Origin: Tenuibacillus multivorans | GTDB lineage: Bacteria; Bacillota; Bacilli; Bacillales; Alkalibacillaceae | Direction of reading: 5' to 3' | Assembly: GCF_900103915.1 (NCBI RefSeq) | Contig: NZ_FNIG01000001.1 | Span: 186,001-250,000, forward strand | Length of the DNA: 64,000 nucleotides | The notes under the pieces: model-generated | Seen by the model: the letters and a program-made list of their open reading frames with translations, nothing else | What the model was told of the DNA's origin: nothing | Databases searched by the model: none | Program-made: the position numbers and the translations under genes | Part shown: piece after piece, positions 25,050-34,307 of the stretch | Position numbering within the stretch: the stretch's first letter is position 1 | Layout of the letters: each line of letters begins with the position of its first letter

Positions 25050-26720
25050 TTATTCCTCATAAATGCCAACTTGATCAAAACCACTTGCGGTTGCTAATGC
25101 TTCTTCACTATCTTCACCATATAAATCGACGGCTGATTGAACAACTGCCTGACGTGCGTCTTGGAAGTCGGAATAAGGTGTTAAATAGTGCTCTAGTGCA
25201 CGGTAATAGATTTGACCAAGCCTGTCACGACCGAGTTCTTGTCCGGTTAAATAAGCAGCATGGTTAATGATAGATGAGTTAATATGAACACCGCCATTAT
25301 CTAACCATAATGGTAAGTCGTAGTATTCATCCATATGTGAAGGATACATACCATCACCATTACCATAAGGAATATAATCCTCATTAACTGGGAATTTACT
25401 AGGATCGCTTAAACTACGAAGTGCTGTGCGACCATCTTCAATAGCACCTGGCCCCATAATATCCTCGCCTAACTCCCAGTTCTCATCATCAATAATGGCT
25501 CCAAAAATATCAGCAAATGCCTCGTTTAAGGCTCCTGATTGGTTACGGTAAACTAAATTAGCGGTGTGTGTAATAACACCATGCGTCATCTCGTGTGCAG
25601 CTACATCAAGTCCTGCTGATAATGGGACCATGAAATCACCATCACCGTTCCCGTACGTCATATGACGACCATTCCAAAATGCGTTGTTGAAATCCGTCCC
25701 GAAGTTGACGTATGAAATAATAGGCATACCTTCATCGTCTAGCGAGTTACGGTCATGTTCCCCTTTATAGTACTCATAGACGATTTCTGAGTTATAGTGC
25801 GCATCAACAGCTGGGTGGTCGTATTCACTAATAAATGCTGCACTATTATTAGCTGCCAATTCCTCTGTATCGTAATCAAACGTATAAATGCCATCTAAAC
25901 CTGCATGCGATTCATCTGACAGTACAAATTGAGTTCCTTCCTGCTCTCCTTTCAATTTTGTCATGTGCATGTTTTCACGGAGTTCACCATGAACACCTTT
26001 TCCAACACCTTCATGATGCTCACCTTCATAATCTTCCAAAGGATGAAGCGCATTGAACTGATCGATGACTTGTCCATTTTGGGCATCGACATAAACAAAC
26101 CAGTTACCAGGTTCATCCGTTAAAAAGGTAAGATTTACTTTGTAAGCTAAATAACTTTCATCATTAAATGGGTAAATCACAAGTTGAGAAGTAGGATTGT
26201 ATCTCATATCATTCGGAGCATCTACAGATGATTTCGCCTTGTCTATGGCGTCAGTAGGGTTAATCGTTGGAGATGTATTGAGGTCAGTTTTCAGGATATC
26301 CTCATTGTAATGTCCATTGACGGAGACGACCTCATTTTGCTTATTGAAGTGAACAATAACTTCGGTGCCTTCAATCGGAACACCATTTTTCTCTTGGTTG
26401 AAGCGGATGTGTGTCATTCCGAGCTCGTCTTTCTCCACGTTCTTAGATTTTAGGTTTTGTTCGGCCTGCTCAATCCCATGGGCCTTTTCATTCTTCTTCA
26501 AATAGGCCATGGCATTTTTAGCATCGCTACTAGCAAAACGCTCGGAGAACTTTTCCTTCACGAAGACTGGAACATGTTCATTAAATTCCTTCATCTTCTG
26601 TTGCGACATAACATTTGGAGCTTGAAAATCCTCCTCTACTAAAGCATCACTCACCGTAAAACTACTAAATAATAGCGTTGATGCTAGTGCAACAGATGTC
26701 GCGTACTGTGTTTTCTTCAA
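25050..26720 (-). CDS. Thermolysin-like neutral metalloprotease (M4), secreted
   Basis: Secreted zinc protease made as a preproprotein of 556 residues. A signal peptide (KKTQYATSVALASTLLFSS) is followed by an FTP/PepSY propeptide to about residue 225. The catalytic domain has HEMTHGVITH (zinc ligands and catalytic Glu, near residue 379) and GALNEAFADIFGA (third ligand Glu). DNGGVHINSSIINHAAYL supplies the transition-state His. The start is TTG 26720 behind GGGAGGG. The mature part is clearly acidic, consistent with a halophilic host. Confidence 0.93.
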   Translation of the reverse strand: MKKTQYATSVALASTLLFSSFTVSDALVEEDFQAPNVMSQQKMKEFNEHVPVFVKEKFSERFASSDAKNAMAYLKKNEKAHGIEQAEQNLKSKNVEKDELGMTHIRFNQEKNGVPIEGTEVIVHFNKQNEVVSVNGHYNEDILKTDLNTSPTINPTDAIDKAKSSVDAPNDMRYNPTSQLVIYPFNDESYLAYKVNLTFLTDEPGNWFVYVDAQNGQVIDQFNALHPLEDYEGEHHEGVGKGVHGELRENMHMTKLKGEQEGTQFVLSDESHAGLDGIYTFDYDTEELAANNSAAFISEYDHPAVDAHYNSEIVYEYYKGEHDRNSLDDEGMPIISYVNFGTDFNNAFWNGRHMTYGNGDGDFMVPLSAGLDVAAHEMTHGVITHTANLVYRNQSGALNEAFADIFGAIIDDENWELGEDIMGPGAIEDGRTALRSLSDPSKFPVNEDYIPYGNGDGMYPSHMDEYYDLPLWLDNGGVHINSSIINHAAYLTGQELGRDRLGQIYYRALEHYLTPYSDFQDARQAVVQSAVDLYGEDSEEALATASGFDQVGIYEE

Positions 26721-27126
26721 TACAAATCCCTCCCAAGAAAATATAATTCATATTATAGATTGATAGAATTGAATTGTCATGATTATTTTGAATTATCTTA
26801 CAATTTAATAAAATTAGTACCTTTATAACATGGTATCGTAATAAAATGTTGGTATAGCCTATAGGCAGAGAGGTCTTGAGTCGCTTTACAAGACTTAAGT
26901 CGTGATTGCTAGTTTTAATAGAAAGTTAGGAGAGTAGGACTACATATTTGAGGATGAGACAAAAATTTCATAAAGTGGTTTATTAAATTGAGGTTCATTT
27001 CACTTTAAGTAGAAAAAGGTGTTAAATAGATTCATAATTTTTTCCTTTGACACGAACAGAAATCCCTATTAGTATATATAATGTTGTAAATTCCGAGTAA
27101 GTTTATCAGAAAAGGAGTGTTAATGA
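26721..27126. other. Intergenic region between divergent protease and YeeE-type genes
   Basis: 406 A/T-rich bases with no convincing gene. It must contain both divergent promoters. Two related segments, GTCTTGAGTCG (26872-26882) and AAGACTTAAGTCG (26889-26901), form an imperfect direct repeat of unknown meaning. No riboswitch architecture was recognised. Confidence 0.5.
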
Positions 27127-28380
27127 ATGGCAACGGCAACAACGAAAGTACAAACAGAAATGAAAAGCAATTCTGTAGCTGAAACTACGGGTTTAAATAA
27201 ACCGCAAACGAAATTAATTGTCGGGGGATTAGTTGTAGCTGGAATTCTTATGGTCTATCTCATGATGACGCAAGCAGCTATGCAACCCGTACTATTACTA
27301 CTTGGACTCTTATTAGGTTATACATTATTTCATGCACGTTTTGGTTTTACATCCGCATTTAGACGCATTATGTCAGTCGGTAACGGTCAAGCGCTACGAT
27401 CACACATGTTGATGCTTGGTGTAGCGGTAACACTATTTGCACCAATTCTTGCTTATGGTGTTTCTTTCTTTGGAACTGGTGCATCAGGCTATGTCTCACC
27501 AGTAGGTGTGAGTTTAATCGTTGGTGCATTTATGTTCGGTATTGGTATGCAACTAGGTAGTGGTTGTGCATCAGGGACACTTTACGCAATCGGTGGAGGA
27601 CGTACCGTCATGTTTGTGACACTAATCTTCTTCATCGTTGGTGCAACCATTGGCGCTGCACATTTACCATTCTGGACAGACGATTTACCATCAATGGGCT
27701 CAGTTTCATTAGCAACATCAACAGGTCTAGGTTATGGCGGTGCATGGGCCGTATCCATCGCATTATTCGGTTTAATAGCTTGGATTACGTTAGTAGTTGA
27801 AAAAAAGAAAAAAGCACCAAAAATGGCACCACTTCCAACAGCTAAAGGCTGGAAACGTATTTTCCGCGGTTCTTGGCCGCTATTTGCAGCAGCAATCGTG
27901 CTTGCCGTCTTAAATGCGTTAACATTAATGACACGCGGTACGCCTTGGGGTATTACATCTGCGTTTGCGCTTTGGGGATCTAAAGCAGCTGACTTTATCG
28001 GTATTGATGTAGCAAGCTGGGGCTATTGGCAAGGTAATACGCAAGCCTTAGAGGCATCAATTTTTGCTGATACAACAACCGTTCTTAACTTCGGTGTCAT
28101 CTTAGGTGCCTTCCTAGCATCAGCCGCAGGTGGGCTATTCAAGTTTTCAAAACTAAGAAAAGGTAATGTAATGGCTTCTATTATCGGCGGACTGCTTATG
28201 GGTTACGGAGCACGTCTAGCATTTGGTTGTAACATCGGAGCATACTTCGGCGGAATCGCATCCTTTAGTCTACACGGATACATCTGGGGAATCCTAGCGT
28301 TAGCCGGTACATTTATTGCCTTATACCTCAGACCACTATTCGGGCTATCCGTACCAAAAATCAAAGATACGTTCTGTTAA
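27127..28380 (+). CDS. YeeE/YedE family sulfur-compound transporter
   Basis: A membrane protein of 417 residues with about ten spans. GMQLGSGCASGTLYAIGGG (near residue 140) and ARLAFGCNIGAYFGGIAS (near 360) are the paired cysteine-containing repeats of the YeeE/TsuA family. In TsuA these line a thiosulfate uptake path; the same role is inferred. The N-terminus is soluble. A ribosome site AAAGGAG precedes the ATG and a terminator follows, so it is a single gene. Confidence 0.88.
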   Translation: MATATTKVQTEMKSNSVAETTGLNKPQTKLIVGGLVVAGILMVYLMMTQAAMQPVLLLLGLLLGYTLFHARFGFTSAFRRIMSVGNGQALRSHMLMLGVAVTLFAPILAYGVSFFGTGASGYVSPVGVSLIVGAFMFGIGMQLGSGCASGTLYAIGGGRTVMFVTLIFFIVGATIGAAHLPFWTDDLPSMGSVSLATSTGLGYGGAWAVSIALFGLIAWITLVVEKKKKAPKMAPLPTAKGWKRIFRGSWPLFAAAIVLAVLNALTLMTRGTPWGITSAFALWGSKAADFIGIDVASWGYWQGNTQALEASIFADTTTVLNFGVILGAFLASAAGGLFKFSKLRKGNVMASIIGGLLMGYGARLAFGCNIGAYFGGIASFSLHGYIWGILALAGTFIALYLRPLFGLSVPKIKDTFC

Positions 28381-28386
28381 TTCGAA

Positions 28387-28414
28387 AACTCTGGCTTAGC
28401 TGCCAGAGTTTTTT
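28387..28414 (+). terminator. Terminator of the YeeE-type gene
   Basis: A 9-bp perfect stem AACTCTGGC / GCCAGAGTT with TTTT tail, seven bases after the stop codon. Confidence 0.88.
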
Positions 28415-28439
28415 ACTATGATTAGTGAAATTTCCTGAG

Positions 28440-28554
28440 TGTCCAAGTTTCACATCTAATTGTCCAAGTTGTGCCTCTGATTGTCCAAGTTCGCAAAGTA
28501 ATTGTCTAAGTTTACTCTGAGAGTGTCCAAGTTAGCGTTATAAGTGTCCAAGTT
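28440..28554 (-). repeat. Array A: six phased AACTTGGACA cores, exact 21-bp period
   Basis: The plus strand reads TGTCCAAGTT at 28440, 28461, 28482, 28503 (one change, TGTCTAAGTT), 28524 and 28545. All five intervals are exactly 21 bases, while the 11-base spacers share little. On the minus strand the first core begins 10 bases after the DUF421 stop codon. On the other side the array begins 26 bases after the YeeE terminator T-run. Not CRISPR: the repeat is only 10 bases and the spacers 11. Confidence 0.93.
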
Positions 28555-28564
28555 TTACAATTTA

Positions 28565-29290
28565 TCAATGCAAAAACCTTGGCACGAGTAGGTCTGTATC
28601 ATCCTTTAACGAGATATGTAGTTCTAAATCATAATTGACCGAAGCAAAAAATACCTCTTTAAGATCTTTTATACCACGCTGACTAAGCTGTTCTTTTAAC
28701 CAACCTTCATTTAAGCTAAAAAACTGTAATCCTGCTGAATTAATTTTCCCTTCTATAATAACTGGCAAAGCGATAGCCGAGCGACCTACCGGTAATTCCA
28801 TATCCTCTAATGTGACTGATTTTTTGGAAGGCTTTTTGATGACGCTCATACTACCATCTGACTCAATAATGGCGGTTTGAACATGACTTATATCAAAAAT
28901 ATCCTTTTCACGTAAAAGCTGGAGGACGTTATCGATGGAGTATCGGATCCTTTTTAAGTTTTGGTTTAAAATTTTCCCGTCCTGCACAACCACTGTCGGT
29001 TCAAAGGTAATGAGACGACCGATTGTTCGATTCATGATTTTCAGCTTGGCAACGCCTCTTTGTAATAAACCAATAGCTACGATCGCAATGGCTGTATACA
29101 AATGGTTAATAGAAAGGTCCCCAATATCGGCACCTACAATAGAGCCAAGTGTAATGACAATTAAAAAGTCAAAAATCGGTAGTTCACCGATAGCACGTTT
29201 CCCCATATAAATCGTAACCAGTAATAATAAAGGAAAGATGGTGATAATACGACCTAAAACAATTAGTGATTCTTTTAACGTCTCATCCAT
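28565..29290 (-). CDS. DUF421 (YetF-like) membrane protein
   Basis: A 241-residue protein with three membrane segments in the first 85 residues (ITIFPLLLLVTIYMGKR, FDFLIVITLGSIVGADI, LYTAIAIVAIGLLQRG). A soluble domain follows with PTVVVQDGKILNQNLKRIRYS and EDMELPVGRSAIALPVIIEGKI, the YetF/DUF421 signature. Family members occur in spore or vegetative membranes with unknown function. ATG 29290 fits the AAAGGAGAG site. Array A lies directly behind its stop. Confidence 0.88.
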   Translation of the reverse strand: MDETLKESLIVLGRIITIFPLLLLVTIYMGKRAIGELPIFDFLIVITLGSIVGADIGDLSINHLYTAIAIVAIGLLQRGVAKLKIMNRTIGRLITFEPTVVVQDGKILNQNLKRIRYSIDNVLQLLREKDIFDISHVQTAIIESDGSMSVIKKPSKKSVTLEDMELPVGRSAIALPVIIEGKINSAGLQFFSLNEGWLKEQLSQRGIKDLKEVFFASVNYDLELHISLKDDTDLLVPRFLH

Positions 29291-29534
29291 CTTCAAGCTC
29301 TCCTTTGACTAAGTCATACTCGCTTCAGGTTTATAAGTCGAAATATACATTCACTCACCTTCAAGTCCTTCCGCAAAAAAGATCTATCCTTCAATTTCGA
29401 ATGATCATCGTCAGCTTATTTCTTAATCCAATAAATAGTTTCGTAGAGACCACAATCATCTCCATGACTGCTCACAACCTATTCCATAATCTATAACATT
29501 ACCATTTTGACCAGATCCAACAAAACGTATACAT

Positions 29535-29565
29535 AAAAAATCAACCCGTTAATAGATAACGGATT
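29535..29565 (-). terminator. Terminator of the GGDEF gene
   Basis: Minus-strand stem AATCCGTTA / TAACGGGTT with one G-U pair, followed by GATTTTTT. Confidence 0.8.
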
Positions 29566-29569
29566 GGTT

Positions 29570-30808
29570 TCAGCTTGATTCATGATGGACTGTCAAACGA
29601 TTTTTTCCCAGTTCTTTAGAATCGTATAATAAATCATCTGCATGAATATGGGCCTTTTCAATCGAATTCTTATCAGTGATTTGAAAATAATATAGGCCAA
29701 AGGATGATGTATAATGGACATTTACCGGCTCACCTGAATAATCCACAAGAACAGGTTTCTCTTTAATAGCTGTTCGTAGTCCTTCTATCAATTCACAGGT
29801 CTCATCAAATCCCTTGTCATAAATGAATAATGTGAATTCCTCCCCACCACTTCGAAAAATTTCACCACTTTTTCCAAGATGTTTGCGCATTAAATCGACG
29901 AAATGCTGGATGATCTGATCACCGACATGATGATTATACGCGTCATTGATCTGCTTAAAATTGTCCAAATCAGCTAAGATAATACCAAGGTTTTCACCGC
30001 TTTGCTGAGCAGCTAATTCTTCAATTCGCTTATTCATAAACGCACGATTGTATGCACTCGTTAAGAAATCGGTATAAGCCATTTTCTCAAACTGATCTCG
30101 CTCAATTCGATCCTGGGTCGCCTTGGCCTTAAAAGCAATTGAGCGGTTAATCGTATAATTAATAATGAAGAAAATAAATACAAGTTCCATATGGTTTTCA
30201 AACAATAAATAAAGTAAGAAGGCATTCGTTAAAGCTGTTTTCATCGTATCTGTCAAACTTCGCATTTTGAAAAATTCAACAGCTTCCACACGATTCGTAA
30301 TCTCCCCTAGTAAATGAAGGACTGTTAATAAAAAAGCATCTGATATCATGACAGTTATGAACATGATTAAAATAAATAAAATCCAGAAACCTAACGGTAG
30401 AACAGAAAAATGCCCTGCAAACGTATTAAAAAGCCAATAGGCCAGTGTCGTTGTTAAGGTAAAAGTACCAACATTGTAGAACGTATGTGACAATTCATCG
30501 TGGTCAGCCGTTTTCGTGATTTTCCGTGATGTGTAAACTGAGAAGTGATAAAGTAATTCGTAAATCAACACGCCAAGGGGACCGGCAAAAATACCGATTG
30601 ATAAGCTATAATTAATCCCATAGTCAATGGTGGCCCCTTTATTCATTTTCACTACGTAACGTAAATTAAAATAAACAGTTGAGAAAAACCAATATAATAG
30701 TATAGTGAAAATAAGGGTGTCGTTTTCTAAATTTCGAAAACCAAAAAACAAGGCTAATAAAACAGAAGCGATAAATAAGATTCCAATAAACCATTGATCC
30801 TTGCGCAT
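29570..30808 (-). CDS. Membrane-bound GGDEF diguanylate cyclase
   Basis: Predicted to make cyclic di-GMP. About 412 residues: six or more membrane segments in the first 230 residues form a sensor of unknown ligand. The C-terminal GGDEF domain has AYTDFLTSAYNRAFMNKRI, LADLDNFKQINDAYNHHVGDQ and the catalytic loop FRSGGEEFTLF (GGEEF, active form). A start at ATG 30808 (MRKDQWF) behind GAGGG is preferred over 30895. No EAL domain is fused. Confidence 0.88.
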   Translation of the reverse strand: MRKDQWFIGILFIASVLLALFFGFRNLENDTLIFTILLYWFFSTVYFNLRYVVKMNKGATIDYGINYSLSIGIFAGPLGVLIYELLYHFSVYTSRKITKTADHDELSHTFYNVGTFTLTTTLAYWLFNTFAGHFSVLPLGFWILFILIMFITVMISDAFLLTVLHLLGEITNRVEAVEFFKMRSLTDTMKTALTNAFLLYLLFENHMELVFIFFIINYTINRSIAFKAKATQDRIERDQFEKMAYTDFLTSAYNRAFMNKRIEELAAQQSGENLGIILADLDNFKQINDAYNHHVGDQIIQHFVDLMRKHLGKSGEIFRSGGEEFTLFIYDKGFDETCELIEGLRTAIKEKPVLVDYSGEPVNVHYTSSFGLYYFQITDKNSIEKAHIHADDLLYDSKELGKNRLTVHHESS

Positions 30809-30922
30809 AAGGCATCCCTCAAGTGAGAAATAAGTCACGTTATTTCTGAAAATTTCAATCATTATTATAATATAGTAAAATAGTCCTGTATACAACCAAA
30901 ATATTTTAAAGAGGTGATCTAA

Positions 30923-31399
30923 ATGTCAAAAGTGACACATGCTATCCAAGACGTATATCCTGACGATTTTTCACATTGTTATGGCTGTGGACGACTAAAT
31001 GAGGGTGGACATCATTTTCGAACAGGCTGGGACAGAGAACAAACCGTTACCTACTATGATCCTAACCCAGAACAAACTGCCGTTCCAGGGTTTGTATATG
31101 GAGGATTACTTGCATCATTGATTGACTGCCACGGAACAGGGTCAGCTTCATTAGCACTACATCGCAAAAATGGACACGAACCAGAAGGTGATGTTGAACC
31201 ACCACGATTTGTCACAGGCTCCTTAGAAGTCAAATTTCTAAAACCAACACCCCAGCACACCACATTAAAAGCCGTAGGTACAATTGAAGAAATACACCCT
31301 AAAAAATTTAAAGTACATACCGATGTTTATGCCGGTGACGATATCGTTGTAAAAGGTGAAGTCATCGCGGTTTTGATGCCAAATACGTTTAAAGCTTAG
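30923..31399 (+). CDS. PaaI-like hotdog-fold thioesterase
   Basis: A 158-residue protein with a single hotdog domain. GFVYGGLLASLIDCHGTGSASLAL near residue 55 is the helix region of PaaI-like enzymes, where the usual Gly and Asp/Asn sit; SLEVKFLKPTP and VKGEVIAVLMP are later strands. The N-terminus DFSHCYGCGRLNEGGHHFR with two cysteines is common in this subgroup. Probably hydrolyses an acyl-CoA. A GAGGTGAT site precedes the ATG. Confidence 0.83.
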   Translation: MSKVTHAIQDVYPDDFSHCYGCGRLNEGGHHFRTGWDREQTVTYYDPNPEQTAVPGFVYGGLLASLIDCHGTGSASLALHRKNGHEPEGDVEPPRFVTGSLEVKFLKPTPQHTTLKAVGTIEEIHPKKFKVHTDVYAGDDIVVKGEVIAVLMPNTFKA

Positions 31400-31511
31400 T
31401 TTAAACATAATGAGGTGAAACATGTAAGACTAAAGATTTTCCCTCGTGAATCTGAATAATACCTCCATTTTAGTTCAAAATAAAGGTAAATCTAAATTGG
31501 GGGTTAACGTT

Positions 31512-32120
31512 ATGCCCAACAAAAATAATAGTAATAATTTTGGTAAATGGTTTGAGTCTTCCTTACAGGTCTTAAAATCATTAAATGACAACCGAAAAGA
31601 TCAACTTCATATTGGTGAAGTTATGGCTTGTTGGACCTACTTAGCATTTGTTGAAAGCATTATCTCTTATGAAGAGATAGGCCTAAATATGACAACGGAT
31701 CAGGATGTACAAAAATTTATCCCAGATGCTTTAAAGGTGGCTAATTCACATAAGCAAGAATTAAGAGACTTTATGTTAAAAGAGGGCGTCCCATTACCTT
31801 CTTCACCTGAACACAAGCCTAAGGCTGACCCTAAAGCAGTACCAGAGGGGACAAAATTAACTGATGATGAGTTGATGAATACATTAAGTATTAACTTTGT
31901 ATATGCAGGTGATATGTGCGCTGCAGCTGCCAGTCAATGTATACGAACGGATGTTGGACTGATGTTTTTGAAATTTCAAGTCGATAAGTTTTCACTAGGC
32001 TTTAGTGCCAAAGAGATCATGCGTAAAAGAGGTTGGCTCAAACGACCACCGGCTTATAATCCACCAGGCGCACCAAATATGCAATTTAATCAAAGTAATA
32101 AAAATCAAGGCAGTAATTAA
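31512..32120 (+). CDS. DUF3231 family protein (C-terminal-type fragment length)
   Basis: A 202-residue protein with HIGEVMACWTYLAFVESIISYEEIGLNM and TDVGLMFLKFQVDKFSLGFSAKEIMRKRGWLKRPP. These match the ferritin-like four-helix DUF3231 family, common in spore formers; many members have two such domains, this one has a single copy. ATG 31512 with GGGGG upstream is preferred to 31446. A terminator follows. Confidence 0.8.
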   Translation: MPNKNNSNNFGKWFESSLQVLKSLNDNRKDQLHIGEVMACWTYLAFVESIISYEEIGLNMTTDQDVQKFIPDALKVANSHKQELRDFMLKEGVPLPSSPEHKPKADPKAVPEGTKLTDDELMNTLSINFVYAGDMCAAAASQCIRTDVGLMFLKFQVDKFSLGFSAKEIMRKRGWLKRPPAYNPPGAPNMQFNQSNKNQGSN

Positions 32121-32158
32121 TTGTTAACAATTTCATAATTTTAGGTAATTATGTAATT

Positions 32159-32188
32159 AAAAAGACCCAAGAGTTTTGGGTCTTTTTT
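32159..32188 (+). terminator. Terminator of the DUF3231 gene
   Basis: A 9-bp stem AAGACCCAA / TTGGGTCTT with a long T-run. Confidence 0.88.
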
Positions 32189-32382
32189 TAGTTAATATGC
32201 ATCATAGAAAAATTTTCCTCGTTTGGTAACATGAATTCATAGAATCTTTCAAAAACCGCGCTATATCAATATTATCTTGAATTCAAAGTAATTTTTGATT
32301 GGGAAAAATAATATAGTTTTAATATTGAAGTTTTGCAATGAAATTAAGTAAAGATACTGCAATTGGAAAGTAGGTTGTAAAA

Positions 32383-33138
32383 ATGCTGGAATCAAAGCGG
32401 AAAGCCATTATATTTTTTATCTTAGCCGTTATCTTTGCCGCAGTCTCCGGATATTTAGTGTTAAATAAAGTTCAGTCCATTAATGATAATTTAGGGACAA
32501 TGGTAACAGTATACATAGCGAATCAAGATATTGACTCTAGGAAAATCATTACTCCTGATGCGATTACAACAACAGAGATCCCCAAAAAGTACGAACGAGA
32601 TGAATACATTACAAATATTAGCCTTTTTGAGGGGAAAGTTTCCTTAGTACCGTTAAAAAGTGGCGAGATATTTACAGAAAATATGCTGAAACCAGCATCG
32701 TCCGTCAGTGAAGAAAACAACCGCCTCGTTTCTTTAATCCAATCCTCAAGAATCGCTTTCGATGATAAGTTTACACCGAATGATCGTGTTGATCTATTTG
32801 TGTCACACACCTTTGAAGATGAACCTGTTACGGAAATATTTATGCAGGATATAAAAGTGGCAAGTATTGCTTCAGAAAATAAAGGGATTCAGCTAGAGGT
32901 TCCGTTTAATAAAGCGGATGAATTAATCCATATGCAACATTATGCTGATCGTTTACGAATTGTTAAAGCGAATGTAGGTACAACTGCAGTACCATCAGAA
33001 CAAACACAACTGCCTGAGGAAGGGCAGCAGCAAATTACAGAATCACAAGAAGAACAGCCAGAAGAGGAAATAAACGATGAAACACAAAACGAAACCAGTG
33101 AAGAAGCAAACGACCAAAACGAAAATGGTCAGGAATAA
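32383..33138 (+). CDS. cpaB: Tad/Flp pilus assembly protein CpaB (RcpC)
   Basis: First gene of the Tad operon. A 251-residue protein with an N-terminal membrane segment (IIFFILAVIFAAVSGYLVL), then an SAF domain (VTVYIANQDIDSRKIITPDAITTTEIPKK) and an RcpC-like domain (NDRVDLFVSHTF). The last 50 residues are a Glu/Gln/Asn-rich tail. In diderms CpaB supports the secretin channel; here there is no outer membrane, so it may contact the cell wall. The next gene starts 22 bases later. Confidence 0.85.
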   Translation: MLESKRKAIIFFILAVIFAAVSGYLVLNKVQSINDNLGTMVTVYIANQDIDSRKIITPDAITTTEIPKKYERDEYITNISLFEGKVSLVPLKSGEIFTENMLKPASSVSEENNRLVSLIQSSRIAFDDKFTPNDRVDLFVSHTFEDEPVTEIFMQDIKVASIASENKGIQLEVPFNKADELIHMQHYADRLRIVKANVGTTAVPSEQTQLPEEGQQQITESQEEQPEEEINDETQNETSEEANDQNENGQE

Positions 33139-33160
33139 CACTTAGTCGTGGAGGAACCTT

Positions 33161-34288
33161 ATGAGTAAAAATATATATGTCTTAGGAGACCATGATGAAT
33201 TAAATTCAACGTTACATGAACAATTAAAAGAAGATTTTCAATTAAAATCTATTTCAACAACTGACTTTAGAAAAATAGACGCAGAAATCATTCTAATCAC
33301 GAGTAAAAGTGATTCAACGGCTGATATGGCACAAATGGCATTATCCGAATTCCCAAACGCATTCATAATTTGTGTAAGTGATCGGGAAAACTTTGATTTA
33401 TTAAGAAGTCTTAATCGCTTAGGTGTTGCAGATTATTTTATTGTTCCTGGAGAAGAGATAATCTTAAGGGAACGGTTGGATGAAATCACTAGAGAGATTC
33501 AAAGTAAAAGTGACGTTTTGAATGAAGTTGAAGGTTTTAAACGCGGCGGAGGAAAAATATTTGCATTTTATAGTGGTTCTGGTGGAACAGGTAAGTCATT
33601 GATTAGCACGACTTTCGCTCAGACTTTGAAATTAGAGTCTACCGCGAAGGTACTATTTATAGATTTGAATTTACTTTATGGTGGAGCAGAATCATATTTG
33701 GGATTAGATAGTAATCGTTCGATTATTGATTTAATTCCTGTCATAAATGAGCTTGGTGAACACCATATACGAAATGTATCCGAGAAAGAAAACCATTCCA
33801 ACCTCAATATTCTCATTAGTCCAAAAGATGCAGAAATGGCTGAAAAAATTTCTGAGGATTTTGTTCTGCGTCTTTTACGAGCAAGTAAGCGAAATTTTGA
33901 TTTTATAATAGTTGATTTACCTGGTTGGATGGATGAGCGCACCTTAACATCTTTAGAAGAAGCTAATCGAGTTTATTATGTCATGGACTTAAATACAATT
34001 TCTCTACGCATTTTAAAAAGTGTAGAAAGTTTATTCCATCGTTTAGGTCTTAATACACAAGAAAAACTTGAGGTTGTGATTAATTATAAAAACAAAGATG
34101 TAGAGTTGACTAAAAAAGATTTAGAACGATTCGTATCTTATCCTGTAGCAGCCGAGATTAAAAGAGACATTAAAAATGTGCAAGCCAAAATTAATCAAGG
34201 TGAGCCGTTAAGAAAAGAACCTCAGGAAAAGAAGCTGCCACCCTTTGCGAAGGATATACATAAATGGGTTCACTCAATGTTGAAATAA
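33161..34288 (+). CDS. tadZ: TadZ/CpaE-like ATPase for pilus localisation
   Basis: A 375-residue protein with an N-terminal receiver-like domain (1-120; IIVPGEEIILRERLDE) and a ParA/MinD-type ATPase. The deviant Walker A is FYSGSGGTGKSLIST near 138, followed by VLFIDLNLLYGGAESYLGL and FIIVDLPGWMD. TadZ proteins place the Tad machine at a defined site in the cell. It is followed by tadA after 19 bases. Confidence 0.88.
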   Translation: MSKNIYVLGDHDELNSTLHEQLKEDFQLKSISTTDFRKIDAEIILITSKSDSTADMAQMALSEFPNAFIICVSDRENFDLLRSLNRLGVADYFIVPGEEIILRERLDEITREIQSKSDVLNEVEGFKRGGGKIFAFYSGSGGTGKSLISTTFAQTLKLESTAKVLFIDLNLLYGGAESYLGLDSNRSIIDLIPVINELGEHHIRNVSEKENHSNLNILISPKDAEMAEKISEDFVLRLLRASKRNFDFIIVDLPGWMDERTLTSLEEANRVYYVMDLNTISLRILKSVESLFHRLGLNTQEKLEVVINYKNKDVELTKKDLERFVSYPVAAEIKRDIKNVQAKINQGEPLRKEPQEKKLPPFAKDIHKWVHSMLK

Positions 34289-34307
34289 TTTAGTTGGGGG
34301 TAATGCT

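Noticed and set aside
28440-28554. Possible CRISPR array or mini-CRISPR
   Set aside because: The repeat is 10 bases and the spacers 11, both far too short; no leader and no cas genes are present in the window.
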